Shown here: piece by piece, positions 8,567 through 16,539 of the stretch
Layout: each line of letters begins with the position of its first letter
How positions within the stretch are numbered: position 1 is the stretch's first letter
NCBI GenBank assembly: GCA_032068765.1
Contig: DAMBHY010000011.1
Coordinates: 1 to 64,000, forward strand
Origin: DAMBHY01 sp032068765
GTDB taxonomy: Bacteria; Bacteroidota; Bacteroidia; Bacteroidales; Dysgonomonadaceae
Direction: 5' to 3'
Length of the DNA stretch: 64,000 nt
Made by a program: the position numbers and the translations under genes
The notes under the pieces: generated by a model
The model's input: the letters and a program-made list of their open reading frames with translations, nothing else
Told to the model about the DNA's origin: nothing
The model's database searches: none

Positions 8567-8595
8567 CAAAATTAGCATCCTTTTTTGTAACTTTG
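8567..8595. promoter_or_regulatory. Divergent -7 elements between yigZ and the FUSC gene
   Basis: TAATTTTG on the minus strand (8567-8574) and TAACTTTG on the plus strand (8588-8595) both match TAnnTTTG exactly and point in opposite directions. Neither has a clear TTG at the proper spacing, so the call rests on the -7 boxes and the position between divergent genes. Confidence 0.4.
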
Positions 8596-8623
8596 CATCG
8601 ATTCTCATAATACATTTAATTTA

Positions 8624-10738
8624 ATGAAGTATCAATTACCCGCTCTGCGTAACCGCATCAAACAGCTTTGGATTAATTTTTTCTGGGAAAATCCCAACAA
8701 ACTTATGGGACTTAAGGTCGCAATTTCGATTGCCGCGGTACTTATTCCACTAAAAGCCTTCGGTCATGCCGCATGGGGAGGCATTATGGCATTGGGAATC
8801 TTGGCGGGTGCAATTGCAGAAACTGACGATCACCCAAAAGGTAGAATGAAATCTTTGGGCATCACGTGGATAAGTTTCCTGATAGCGACTTCGTCGGTGG
8901 AATTACTTCGTCCGTATCCTCTTTTCTTCGGAATCGGACTATTCATTTCTGCATTTACATTCATATTTATTGGAGGAATGGGCGAACGCTACCGAGGTGT
9001 ATCTTTTGCAACATTATTGGTATCGATTTACGCGATGTTGGGAACAAGTTACAATCTGGATTGGTACATTCAGCCGCTGCTTTTAACTGCCGGAGCTGCG
9101 TGTTATGGAATTATATCGCTCATTCTTCTTGTGAAAAAACCTTGGCGCCCTTTGCAGGAACAATTGTCGATGGGATTCAAACAATTGTCTAAATATTTGG
9201 AGATTAAATCTAAATTCTTTCCAAGTGAAGAATCTGAACAAGTGGTATTGAGAAACAAACTGGCACAAAAGAACACAGATGTAGTTCAATCTTTGGAAGC
9301 AATCAATTCGGTTTTTCGCAACTATAACTATATTCTGAAGGGGAAAGATTCTGAATTGGGTAAATATTCTCATTACTTCCTTCTTCTTCAGCAGTTACAC
9401 GAACGCGCAACTTCGAGCCACCAGAGCTATGACATTCTTTCACATAATACCAAAAACAGAGAAATCATACATGGTATTGGGCTATTGATGCAGGAAACTT
9501 CGCACGCGATGGAATTATTTGCCACCAGCATGCTTACGGAAAAGAAATTTAGAGTGCCGTTGAAACTTGTTTGGACGCTGAATATGGTCAACACACTGGT
9601 AAATTCAAACAAATCGGAACAGGAATCACTCGCTATTTCACTGCTATACAATAACCTGAAAGAAATGGTGGGAATCATGGAAAAACTGGCATCCGATGAC
9701 ACTACTACTGTGGTAATGGAGTATGAAGAACCTTCATTCAAACAGCGATTGATGTCTCTTATGAATTATCATCATCCCCGTTTTAAGTATGCACTGCGAT
9801 TGAGTATTTGTTTCATAATCGGCTACGCGTTGGTGTATTATCTAAAATGGGACAAAGGAGAATGGATTATTTTGACATCGCTGTTTGTGATGCAGCAAAA
9901 TTATGTAGGGACACGGCAAAAACTAAATGAGCGCGTGGGTGGCACCATCATGGGTTTGTTATTAGGTATCGTTCTCATAAAATTGTTGCCTACAGTTCCC
10001 GGAAATATCCTGATTGTCTTGTTTTCCGTTTACCTGTTCTTCTATTATGTCAAACAAGACTACTCAAAGGCGGTGGTTTTTGTAACAACTACGGTCATCG
10101 CATTATTCAACATACAGTTTAATCAGGGATTCAACATCATTGTGCCTCGTTTGGTAGATACTATCATCGGAGCCATCTTGGCATTGTTATCCGTAAAACT
10201 TATTCTTCCCGAAAAGCAGAATTTGAGAAATTTATTGGCAAACGCATTGCAAAACAACAGAAAATATCTTGAAGCCATCTATCTTGACAATTTAAATAAC
10301 GAAGAATATATTTCGGTAAGAAGAGAAGCAAATGTAGCAGATATGGCTTTGACAAACGGATGGAGAAGCGTTCGAGTAGAAAATGATTCTAAAAAAACCA
10401 AAGAAGAACAAGCATTCCGTCTCACCTACCTCAACCATTCTATGCTATCGTATCTATCGGCATTTGGAGCTTTTTATAAGGATAAAAATGTGGATGAATA
10501 TTACCTTGAAGCTTGCAAAATAGTTGCTGAAAAAATTGAAACCGCTAAGCGACAGATAGAATCAGGCATTAATGTAATCGGGGATGATTATAAAATTCTG
10601 ACTTCACAATGCGAGATTTTAGAAATAGAGGCAGATTCTTCGTGTCCTACCAAAACCACGCTTCTGCTAAATAATATTGAGCATTTGGCAAACGAGATGC
10701 TGGCGGAAACTTTCCGTATGAATGTTTCGTATAAATAA
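8624..10738 (+). CDS. FUSC-family (YccS-like) inner-membrane protein
   Basis: This 704-residue protein has the two-block layout of YccS/YhfK-type proteins. An N-terminal set of about five to six membrane helices (to residue ~170) is followed by a long soluble helical region, then a second set of helices (about 395-525, the FUSC domain with QQNYVGTRQKLNERVGGTIMG), then a soluble C-terminal tail. Relatives include aromatic-acid efflux proteins (AaeB) and plant ALMT-like proteins. Substrate and role are unknown. It is a single gene, convergent with the fumarase-like operon, and is followed at once by a 42-bp tandem repeat array. Confidence 0.85.
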   Translation: MKYQLPALRNRIKQLWINFFWENPNKLMGLKVAISIAAVLIPLKAFGHAAWGGIMALGILAGAIAETDDHPKGRMKSLGITWISFLIATSSVELLRPYPLFFGIGLFISAFTFIFIGGMGERYRGVSFATLLVSIYAMLGTSYNLDWYIQPLLLTAGAACYGIISLILLVKKPWRPLQEQLSMGFKQLSKYLEIKSKFFPSEESEQVVLRNKLAQKNTDVVQSLEAINSVFRNYNYILKGKDSELGKYSHYFLLLQQLHERATSSHQSYDILSHNTKNREIIHGIGLLMQETSHAMELFATSMLTEKKFRVPLKLVWTLNMVNTLVNSNKSEQESLAISLLYNNLKEMVGIMEKLASDDTTTVVMEYEEPSFKQRLMSLMNYHHPRFKYALRLSICFIIGYALVYYLKWDKGEWIILTSLFVMQQNYVGTRQKLNERVGGTIMGLLLGIVLIKLLPTVPGNILIVLFSVYLFFYYVKQDYSKAVVFVTTTVIALFNIQFNQGFNIIVPRLVDTIIGAILALLSVKLILPEKQNLRNLLANALQNNRKYLEAIYLDNLNNEEYISVRREANVADMALTNGWRSVRVENDSKKTKEEQAFRLTYLNHSMLSYLSAFGAFYKDKNVDEYYLEACKIVAEKIETAKRQIESGINVIGDDYKILTSQCEILEIEADSSCPTKTTLLLNNIEHLANEMLAETFRMNVSYK

Positions 10739-10753
10739 AATTTAAAAAAATAG

Positions 10754-10960
10754 TGCCGGGAGTGATTTCCTAATTAGGAAATGGCAAAATCCAACTGCCG
10801 GGAGTGATTTCCTAAATAGGAAATGGCAAAATCCATGTGCCGGGAATGATTTCCTAAACAGGAAATGCCAAAATCCATGTGCCGGGAGCAATTCCCTAAA
10901 CAGGAAATGCCAAAATCCAACTGCCGGATGGTATTTTCTATTTAGAAATACAAAAAATCC
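10754..10960. repeat. 42-bp tandem array with central palindrome (array 1)
   Basis: Units begin with TGCCGG at 10754, 10796, 10838, 10880 and 10922, a period of exactly 42 bp over about 4.9 units. Each unit has a palindrome built on ATTTCCTA / TAGGAAAT; in unit 1 all 18 bp are a perfect palindrome. In the last unit TTTCCTA...TAGGAAA becomes TTTTCTA...TAGAAA, a paired change that keeps the dyad. The array fills the gap between two convergent genes. An open frame across it is a by-product of a period divisible by three. Confidence 0.9.
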
Positions 10961-10998
10961 TTGAGAGGAAAAATCACATTCTCCAATCAAGGACTTTT
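10954..10998 (-). terminator. Terminator of the fumarase-like operon
   Basis: AAAATCCTTGA (10954-10964) pairs with TCAAGGA-C-TTTT (10987-10998) with one bulged base. It overlaps the right end of the repeat array and lies about 40 bp past the minus-strand hydratase stop. The A/T tracts on both sides could serve either strand. Confidence 0.55.
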
Positions 10999-11039
10999 AT
11001 ATTAATTTTCACCCTCTCTTCTTAGGAGGAAAATATATT

Positions 11040-11600
11040 TCAATATTGTTTTGCAAACTGAGCAGGACCAGTTTCGTACATATTGTTGCCGTAGCTGTCA
11101 ATTGCTACAATGGCAGGAAATTCTTCCACTTCCAGTTTGCGGATAGCCTCAGTACCCAAGTCATCAAAGGCGATTACCTCTGCTTTTTTCACACATTTTG
11201 CCATCAATGCCGCCGCTCCACCAATAGCTGCAAAATATACACCGATATGATTTTTCATAGCGTCAACCACTGCCTGGTTTCTCGCGCCTTTTCCAATCAT
11301 CACTTTCAAACCTTCTTGAATAAGGGTTGGGGAATATGCGTCCATACGTCCACCTGTTGTGGGTCCAACGGAACCGATGGGCTGACCAGGTTTTGCAGGA
11401 CACGGACCGGCATAATACACCACCTGACCATTGAAATCAAAAGGCATGGCCTTGCCTTCTGCAAGCATTTCGGTCAAACGTTTGTGAGCGGCATCGCGCG
11501 CTGTATATATTGTACCAGAGATATACACCATATCGCCGGCATGCAAAGACTTGATGGTTTCGTCTGAAAACGGAGCTGTTAAAATTCTTTTTTCTGACAT
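11040..11600 (-). CDS. Class I fumarase/mesaconase, beta subunit
   Basis: This is the C-terminal (beta) half of a two-subunit iron-sulfur hydratase of the class I fumarase / tartrate dehydratase family. GPCPAKPGQPIGSVGPTTGGRMD is the substrate-binding core, and the YISGTIYTARDAAHKRL segment is typical. I choose the ATG at 11600 (MSEKRILTAPF, 186 residues); the upstream ATG at 11651 would overlap the alpha-subunit gene. It follows the alpha subunit by 19 bp. Because the operon upstream makes mesaconate, hydration of mesaconate to citramalate is a likely activity, besides or instead of fumarate to malate. Substrate cannot be decided from sequence. Confidence 0.88.
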   Translation of the reverse strand: MSEKRILTAPFSDETIKSLHAGDMVYISGTIYTARDAAHKRLTEMLAEGKAMPFDFNGQVVYYAGPCPAKPGQPIGSVGPTTGGRMDAYSPTLIQEGLKVMIGKGARNQAVVDAMKNHIGVYFAAIGGAAALMAKCVKKAEVIAFDDLGTEAIRKLEVEEFPAIVAIDSYGNNMYETGPAQFAKQY

Positions 11601-11619
11601 ATCTTTTTTATTTAAATGA

Positions 11620-12462
11620 TTATAAACTTCCTTCGGCGTGACGAGTTGCATGGCAGCCGATGTTTACGGCAACGGGCAATCCCGCGATATGCGTAGCATG
11701 TGTGATAATATTTACTGCCAAAGCGGTGTTGGTACCTCCAAAACCGGCAGGACCAATGCCCAAACCGTTCACTTCGTCCAGAATTTCTTTCTCGAGTTGT
11801 GCTAAATCTTCGCGTTCGTTGGTAGTTCCTACCGGACGAAGCAAAGCTTTCTTACTCATATACGCTGCGCGTTCCATCGTTCCACCGATACCGATTCCCA
11901 AGATAATAGGCGGACAACTGCTTGCTCCCGCGTGAGAAACCACGTCCAAAACAAACTTTTTGATGCCAGGAATTCCTTCGCTCGGTGTAAGCATTTTCAA
12001 TCCGCTCTTGTTTTCACTTCCAAACCCTTTTGGAGCTACCGTGATATGAAATTCTTCCCCTCGAGTCAGTTCGATATGAATAATCGCAGGCGTGTTGTCT
12101 TTTGTATTTTCTCTGTTCAATGGGTCTTTCACTACCGATTTTCTCAAATACCCCTTTTCATAACCCTGACGAACACCCTGATTGATGGCATCTTCCAAAA
12201 ATCCGCCTTCAATATGCACGTTTTGTCCCATCTGCACAAACACTACAGTCATTCCAGTGTCCTGGCAAATTGGACTTTTTTCGTTACGCGCAATATCCGC
12301 GTTATTAATCAAAGTTCCTATAATTTCTTTACCCAAAGTTGATTTCTCAGTAGCCAAAATACTTTTGAAACCTTTGTAAATATCATCTGTAATTACACAA
12401 CATGCTTCGATACATAGTCTCTCAACAAGGTTGGTAATATCTTGTGCATTAACTGTTTTCAT
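11620..12462 (-). CDS. Class I fumarase/mesaconase, alpha subunit
   Basis: This 280-residue N-terminal half of a class I Fe-S hydratase carries the three expected cluster-cysteine contexts: SPICQDTGMT, GASSCPPIILGIGIGG and NIGCHATRH. Family members dehydrate or hydrate fumarate/malate, tartrate or mesaconate/citramalate. It starts one base after the P-loop/SAD gene, so it is translated from the same message. Placement at the end of the methylaspartate cluster favours mesaconase, because glutamate fermenters of this type need a mesaconate hydratase. Fumarase activity cannot be excluded. Confidence 0.9.
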   Translation of the reverse strand: MKTVNAQDITNLVERLCIEACCVITDDIYKGFKSILATEKSTLGKEIIGTLINNADIARNEKSPICQDTGMTVVFVQMGQNVHIEGGFLEDAINQGVRQGYEKGYLRKSVVKDPLNRENTKDNTPAIIHIELTRGEEFHITVAPKGFGSENKSGLKMLTPSEGIPGIKKFVLDVVSHAGASSCPPIILGIGIGGTMERAAYMSKKALLRPVGTTNEREDLAQLEKEILDEVNGLGIGPAGFGGTNTALAVNIITHATHIAGLPVAVNIGCHATRHAEGSL

Positions 12463-12463
12463 A

Positions 12464-13402
12464 TTAATAATTTCTCGTTAAAAAATATGTTGTATTTCTG
12501 TTATTCAAATTGTCTGTATTGTTATCTATCAACCCAATCAAACAATAACTATTGGTTTTGGGGTCTTTTATCATCTCTTTTACCAAAGAAAATTCCGTAA
12601 TCTCTTTTGTATTTCTTACATGCAGTCTGGGTCCATCGCAGTCCACAATATATTCACCCAGTTTTATGTGGTCTTCGTCATAATATGACACAGGCAGATG
12701 TTTATCGATAATTTTCTGAATCTTCGTTTCCAATTCTTGCAAATCAATATCCAGCGGTTTATAGAATTTAATAATAAAACCATTGCGAATATCCGAAAAG
12801 AAATATTTGTCTTGTGTTATTCCATAATCATTTTCCAGAATATACATGGTGACTTCTTCCGCCGTATGCGCCATCTTGCGATAACGGAGCGATTCGTGCA
12901 CAATATCGTAGATACTTTGCGGCAGCGGACCAAAAAGACTCGGACGTGTAACAATAATCTCCTCCCCAATCCCAACAATAATATCTGCATTGATTTGCAA
13001 AGCAGGATAAATAAGATTGAAGTGCTCGATGATCACCCTTCGTTTGTTTTCCAGCAAGTATTTGATAAAATCTGCAATCTCATACATCTGCATGAATGCC
13101 TGAAGGAAACGAATATCCATGTGAAATGATGCAGCTTCCTTCACTTCTAAAAAAGCGTCACGAGCTTGCATAATCTTGCGTGGATTGATGATGTCATCGT
13201 CGTTAGACAATTCAAGTCCGGGAAACATTCCTTTGATAAGGGAAGACTTTCCCGAGCCCGCATCGCCTATGATGCCAATAAGTTTGTCGCTGAATGAAAG
13301 GTGGCGGTGTGCAATCTGTTCTCCCAAAAACATTAAACGCTCCTTACCACGAGGAGCGAAATATTGGGAAGATACGTTGTATTCTTGAATAAGATTACGC
13401 AT
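12464..13402 (-). CDS. P-loop protein with tRNA-synthetase SAD-like C-terminus
   Basis: The function is unknown. From the ATG at 13402 (MRNLIQEYNV, 312 residues) the order is: a short YFAPRGKERL segment, a Walker A motif GDAGSGKSS at residues 46-54, an NDDD acidic stretch soon after, and near residues 254-268 the motif DCDGPRLHVRNTKEI. That motif resembles the CGG-H-V-TGEI signature of the 'second additional domain' of alanyl/threonyl-tRNA synthetases. I recall proteins of this type next to glutamate mutase in other anaerobes. It could be an accessory NTPase or a kinase-like enzyme. A terminator-like hairpin separates it from the DUF4387 gene; the alpha hydratase follows by one base. Confidence 0.75.
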   Translation of the reverse strand: MRNLIQEYNVSSQYFAPRGKERLMFLGEQIAHRHLSFSDKLIGIIGDAGSGKSSLIKGMFPGLELSNDDDIINPRKIMQARDAFLEVKEAASFHMDIRFLQAFMQMYEIADFIKYLLENKRRVIIEHFNLIYPALQINADIIVGIGEEIIVTRPSLFGPLPQSIYDIVHESLRYRKMAHTAEEVTMYILENDYGITQDKYFFSDIRNGFIIKFYKPLDIDLQELETKIQKIIDKHLPVSYYDEDHIKLGEYIVDCDGPRLHVRNTKEITEFSLVKEMIKDPKTNSYCLIGLIDNNTDNLNNRNTTYFLTRNY

Positions 13403-13423
13403 AACTTTTCTTGATGTATAAAA

Positions 13424-13465
13424 AATGCGTTTTCGGGAGTTTAGTTTATTTCCCAAAAACGCATT
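13424..13465 (-). terminator. Terminator-like hairpin inside the methylaspartate cluster
   Basis: On the minus strand AATGCGTTTTTGGGA pairs with TCCCGAAAACGCATT around a 12-nt loop and is followed by TTTTTATAC. It lies between the DUF4387 gene and the P-loop gene. It may partly stop transcription and lower expression of the last three genes, or mark a separate transcript. Confidence 0.6.
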
Positions 13466-13478
13466 AAAGATTATTTAT

Positions 13479-13796
13479 TTACAGATTAAATTTGAACTTC
13501 ATCAACGGAGCATGTTGTTGTGCGCCGTAAACGTCAGTTTCTCCCAAAGCACCCGAAGGTATTGGGCGAACAATCGTAATTTTAACAGCCTTAGCAGGGT
13601 CAAAATAAACCAAGCTCATGATGTCTGATTCGGGGATATTATACAAAGGAGCGAAAGTTTGAGGAGTAAAAATCTGTGCAGCTTTTACTTTTTCATAAAA
13701 ATCAAACTCTTTAAATATCACGTCGAAAGTTAATTCGTAAGGACCTGAATTTTTGCTTCGGATTACAGAAGCTACGTCTATTAATTTATATTCCAT
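13479..13796 (-). CDS. DUF4387-family protein
   Basis: This is a 105-residue small soluble protein. The pattern (LIDVASVIRSKNSGPYELTF near the start, VRPIPSGALGETDVYGAQQH near the end) matches DUF4387. The family has no established function, but its members are regularly encoded next to AtuA/DUF1446 proteins, or fused to them. Here it follows the AtuA-like gene by 17 bp, which suggests the two act as one complex. It probably has a role linked to methylaspartate metabolism, by context only. Confidence 0.82.
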   Translation of the reverse strand: MEYKLIDVASVIRSKNSGPYELTFDVIFKEFDFYEKVKAAQIFTPQTFAPLYNIPESDIMSLVYFDPAKAVKITIVRPIPSGALGETDVYGAQQHAPLMKFKFNL

Positions 13797-13813
13797 AATT
13801 TATGTCCTCCTGA

Positions 13814-15190
13814 TTATTGTTTATTACCACGATTATAAGTTACATATTCTACGGGGAAAAGAGATGTAGGATCATCAACTTTCATCAAGTGGTAAAGATT
13901 GAATTCATACACTTCACCCATTTTGCAGTCTGATGGAGAGAATGGGAATGCCAGGTTTCCGGCAGTAGCGATTCGTCCTTCATAACCAAAGTGCAACATT
14001 GTACTTCTTGCAAATCCGCAGATTGTATTAGCTTTTTCCTGAGTGTCGGCAACTGCTTCGATAATGATAAGCAATTCGTTTGAGTTGGATTCTTCCACTC
14101 CGTCAAACATTGCCATCACACCATTCTTGCCATAGATTTTGAAGTCAAGGAAGAAGTCTTTAATACCATAAGTTTCGAAGTTGTTTATAACACGCTCACG
14201 AACACTTTCTTTTATTTCGTCAATCTTAGAAATCATGATTGGGTCTTTCACGCCAGCACAAGAGATGGTGCGATATCCCACTTTTTTAACACCTTCCAAT
14301 TTTACGAAATATCCGTCAGTTGGAACAAATTTTGTTCCTGATACGCGAACTTTGTTGTCTTCAATCTGCTCAAATTTTGATTCGTGCATATTGATAGCAC
14401 CTCCAGGTCCAGGCAATACGTAAGGATTCGTTTTTTCGTAAAGAGTGTGAGCTGCTACTGACAAAGTTGTACATTTACGTATTGGATTAAGAGGTTCCAA
14501 TACGAAATTGTCTTTGTGTAAGTAGCCAAACATACAGTCACTACCACTTCCGGGCAGTGCAGCGATTGCAGCACATTCAAGAATTTTACCCATGTGGATA
14601 GCAAGAGCTTTGTCAAAACCTTCTTTTATAGCAAGAGATGCAAATACTGATGGATCATAAGAGCGTCCTGCTATAATTACATTTGCACCTTCATTCAAAG
14701 CTTTAATGAAAGGTTCTTCACCCATTTGAGCTACAATATGTACGCTTTCGTCAACATCCTTTTCAGTGATTTCTTTTGCAGGAAACAAAGGAGATATTTT
14801 GCCTTGACGAACATTTTCTTTTATGAAGTCTTTCTCAAATTCTGATTGGATTACAGCCATTTTGAAAGACAACTGTCTTTCTTGAGCTATTTCTCTTACG
14901 ATATCCAATACAAACTCAACGTGTGGACGTGCGCCACTACCGCCGGCTGTACCTACAACTACAGGAATATTTGCTTCCAAACCTGCAGGAATCATAATTT
15001 CCAAATCTCTTTTTACAGAGTTGCGGTCTGTAAAAGAAATTCCAGCTCCCAAATAATATGGTCCCGGGTCCGATGAACCTGCGTCAACCGCAATTACATG
15101 GGGATTTCTTTTCATCCCTTCTTGAAACGATTCAATAGGAAATCCATATCCAAGAATCGCCGTTGGGGAAAGTACTCTCAATTCTTCCAT
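13814..15190 (-). CDS. AtuA-like (DUF1446) protein
   Basis: This 458-residue protein belongs to the acyclic-terpene-utilisation AtuA family. The diagnostic N-terminal stretch is DAGSSDPGPYYLGAG, with GTAGGSGARPHV and VIIAGRSYDPSVFA further in. The family was named from terpene catabolism in pseudomonads, but its reaction is not established. Here it sits in a glutamate-mutase operon, between methylaspartate ammonia-lyase and DUF4387. A terpene role is therefore unlikely; it may act on mesaconate, citramalate or a derived thioester, or as a chaperone-like partner. That function is inference from context. Confidence 0.85.
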   Translation of the reverse strand: MEELRVLSPTAILGYGFPIESFQEGMKRNPHVIAVDAGSSDPGPYYLGAGISFTDRNSVKRDLEIMIPAGLEANIPVVVGTAGGSGARPHVEFVLDIVREIAQERQLSFKMAVIQSEFEKDFIKENVRQGKISPLFPAKEITEKDVDESVHIVAQMGEEPFIKALNEGANVIIAGRSYDPSVFASLAIKEGFDKALAIHMGKILECAAIAALPGSGSDCMFGYLHKDNFVLEPLNPIRKCTTLSVAAHTLYEKTNPYVLPGPGGAINMHESKFEQIEDNKVRVSGTKFVPTDGYFVKLEGVKKVGYRTISCAGVKDPIMISKIDEIKESVRERVINNFETYGIKDFFLDFKIYGKNGVMAMFDGVEESNSNELLIIIEAVADTQEKANTICGFARSTMLHFGYEGRIATAGNLAFPFSPSDCKMGEVYEFNLYHLMKVDDPTSLFPVEYVTYNRGNKQ

Positions 15191-15215
15191 AATAGAAATA
15201 TTTTATTAATTAAAT

Positions 15216-15256
15216 GAGTTAGGGAAACAAGTCGTCGTAACTCATTTTCCTAACTC
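15216..15256 (-). other. Intra-operon hairpin between mal and the AtuA-like gene
   Basis: GAGTTAGGGAAA (15216-15227) pairs with TTTTCCTAACTC (15245-15256) with one G-T pair. It sits in the 82-bp gap after methylaspartate ammonia-lyase. It lacks a strong T-run on the minus strand, so RNA processing or mild attenuation is more likely than full termination. Confidence 0.5.
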
Positions 15257-15272
15257 TAATTTTTGTTTTAGA

Positions 15273-16517
15273 TTACAATACGTCTTTCAAATTTAATACA
15301 CGTTGCATCTCATTGTATACAATCATGTAGCCTTCGTCTACACCCATACCTGGTTTTGCCAAATATTGGATTGGAGATGTTGCCATAGCAATGTGAGCAC
15401 AGATTTCTGCAGAACGGTTTGTTTCGTTGCAAGTACCACCAAGATAAGCACCCATATTGTGTTCTTTGCAATACAAAACAGCTTCGATAGCGTTGTTGAT
15501 ACCACCCAAGTCTGGAGTTTTGATTTGCGCCATATGACCTGCTTTTTCTTTAGAGAAATCTACGATATCTTCAAGTGTATTACACCATTCATCAGCAACG
15601 ATTTCAGCATTGATGCCTTTTTGATCCATGATAGCTCTGATTTCTTTCAAAACTTTGATTTGAGCTTGTTTTTCGCCCATATCTACAGGACCTTCAATAC
15701 GGATAGAGAATGGTTTTGCAATTTCTTCTAATTCACCGCAGTAGTTTGCAATTTTTTCAGCATCATTATCAAATACGATGCCAAGAGTACCATAAACGTC
15801 AATATGAATTGTTGGATGATAACCTTCATAAGGTTTCAATTTGATGATACGATTACGCAACCATTCAACATATTCTTTTATTTTTTCACCCTTAAATCCA
15901 ACTTTGGTTTCCACATGATTAAACAAAGCGTGAGGCAATACATCAGCGCCTTTCATAATCATTTTGTCTGCATTCATATATCTGTCGTCACCAGATTGTG
16001 AGAAAATAGGGATGATAGTATCGGAAATTTTTGTTTTGTATTCGTCAGCAATTACCTGTGCCATTAATTTGCCTTTGCTTTTTGCAACTGCATCCAAGCA
16101 AGCTTGAGTAACACCGTAGCGAATAGCTGTGTGGTAGATTTTTCCTGTTGAAGGGCTTACAGCTTTGTCAACTAGGTCAGCCATTTCACGGAAAGTTGTA
16201 ATATCTTTTCCTTCGTACAAAGGAGCAATTTCTTTCTCAATTACGGGAATGAAATTTTCTGCCAAAAATAAAGGATCACGTCCGCCGGCTCCAGAATATT
16301 GTACTGCAGCGCAGTCTCCATATGCGTAAGCTCCATTTTCAAGAATGAATACTACTGAGATTGCTTCACCAGCTTGTCTTACTGATGTAAATCCGGGAGT
16401 AACGGGTGTTCCTTCATAAAATGCACCGTCATTTTTAGCTCCTTGTTTGATTGCTTTTTGATCATCAAAGAAAAATCCTGTTTTTCCGGGAGCACAAATT
16501 ACACGTTTAATTTTCAT
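15273..16517 (-). CDS. mal: Methylaspartate ammonia-lyase
   Basis: This enolase-superfamily enzyme removes ammonia from (2S,3S)-3-methylaspartate to give mesaconate, the second step of glutamate fermentation by the methylaspartate route. The 414-residue length fits the clostridial enzyme. Visible motifs include QYSGAGGRDPLF near the N-terminus and, in the barrel, HIDVYGTLG, RIEGPVDMG, IVADEWCNT, AQIKTPDLGG (with the catalytic lysine context) and LGGTCNETNRS. It lies 22 bp downstream of the mutase E gene on the same transcript. Confidence 0.96.
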   Translation of the reverse strand: MKIKRVICAPGKTGFFFDDQKAIKQGAKNDGAFYEGTPVTPGFTSVRQAGEAISVVFILENGAYAYGDCAAVQYSGAGGRDPLFLAENFIPVIEKEIAPLYEGKDITTFREMADLVDKAVSPSTGKIYHTAIRYGVTQACLDAVAKSKGKLMAQVIADEYKTKISDTIIPIFSQSGDDRYMNADKMIMKGADVLPHALFNHVETKVGFKGEKIKEYVEWLRNRIIKLKPYEGYHPTIHIDVYGTLGIVFDNDAEKIANYCGELEEIAKPFSIRIEGPVDMGEKQAQIKVLKEIRAIMDQKGINAEIVADEWCNTLEDIVDFSKEKAGHMAQIKTPDLGGINNAIEAVLYCKEHNMGAYLGGTCNETNRSAEICAHIAMATSPIQYLAKPGMGVDEGYMIVYNEMQRVLNLKDVL

Positions 16518-16539
16518 TTGTATTTAAATTTTTAAGAAA

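Noticed and set aside
10742..10990. 82-residue repetitive protein on the minus strand
   Set aside because: The 42-bp unit is divisible by three, so any open frame repeats without stops. The sequence is explained by the tandem array and dyad.
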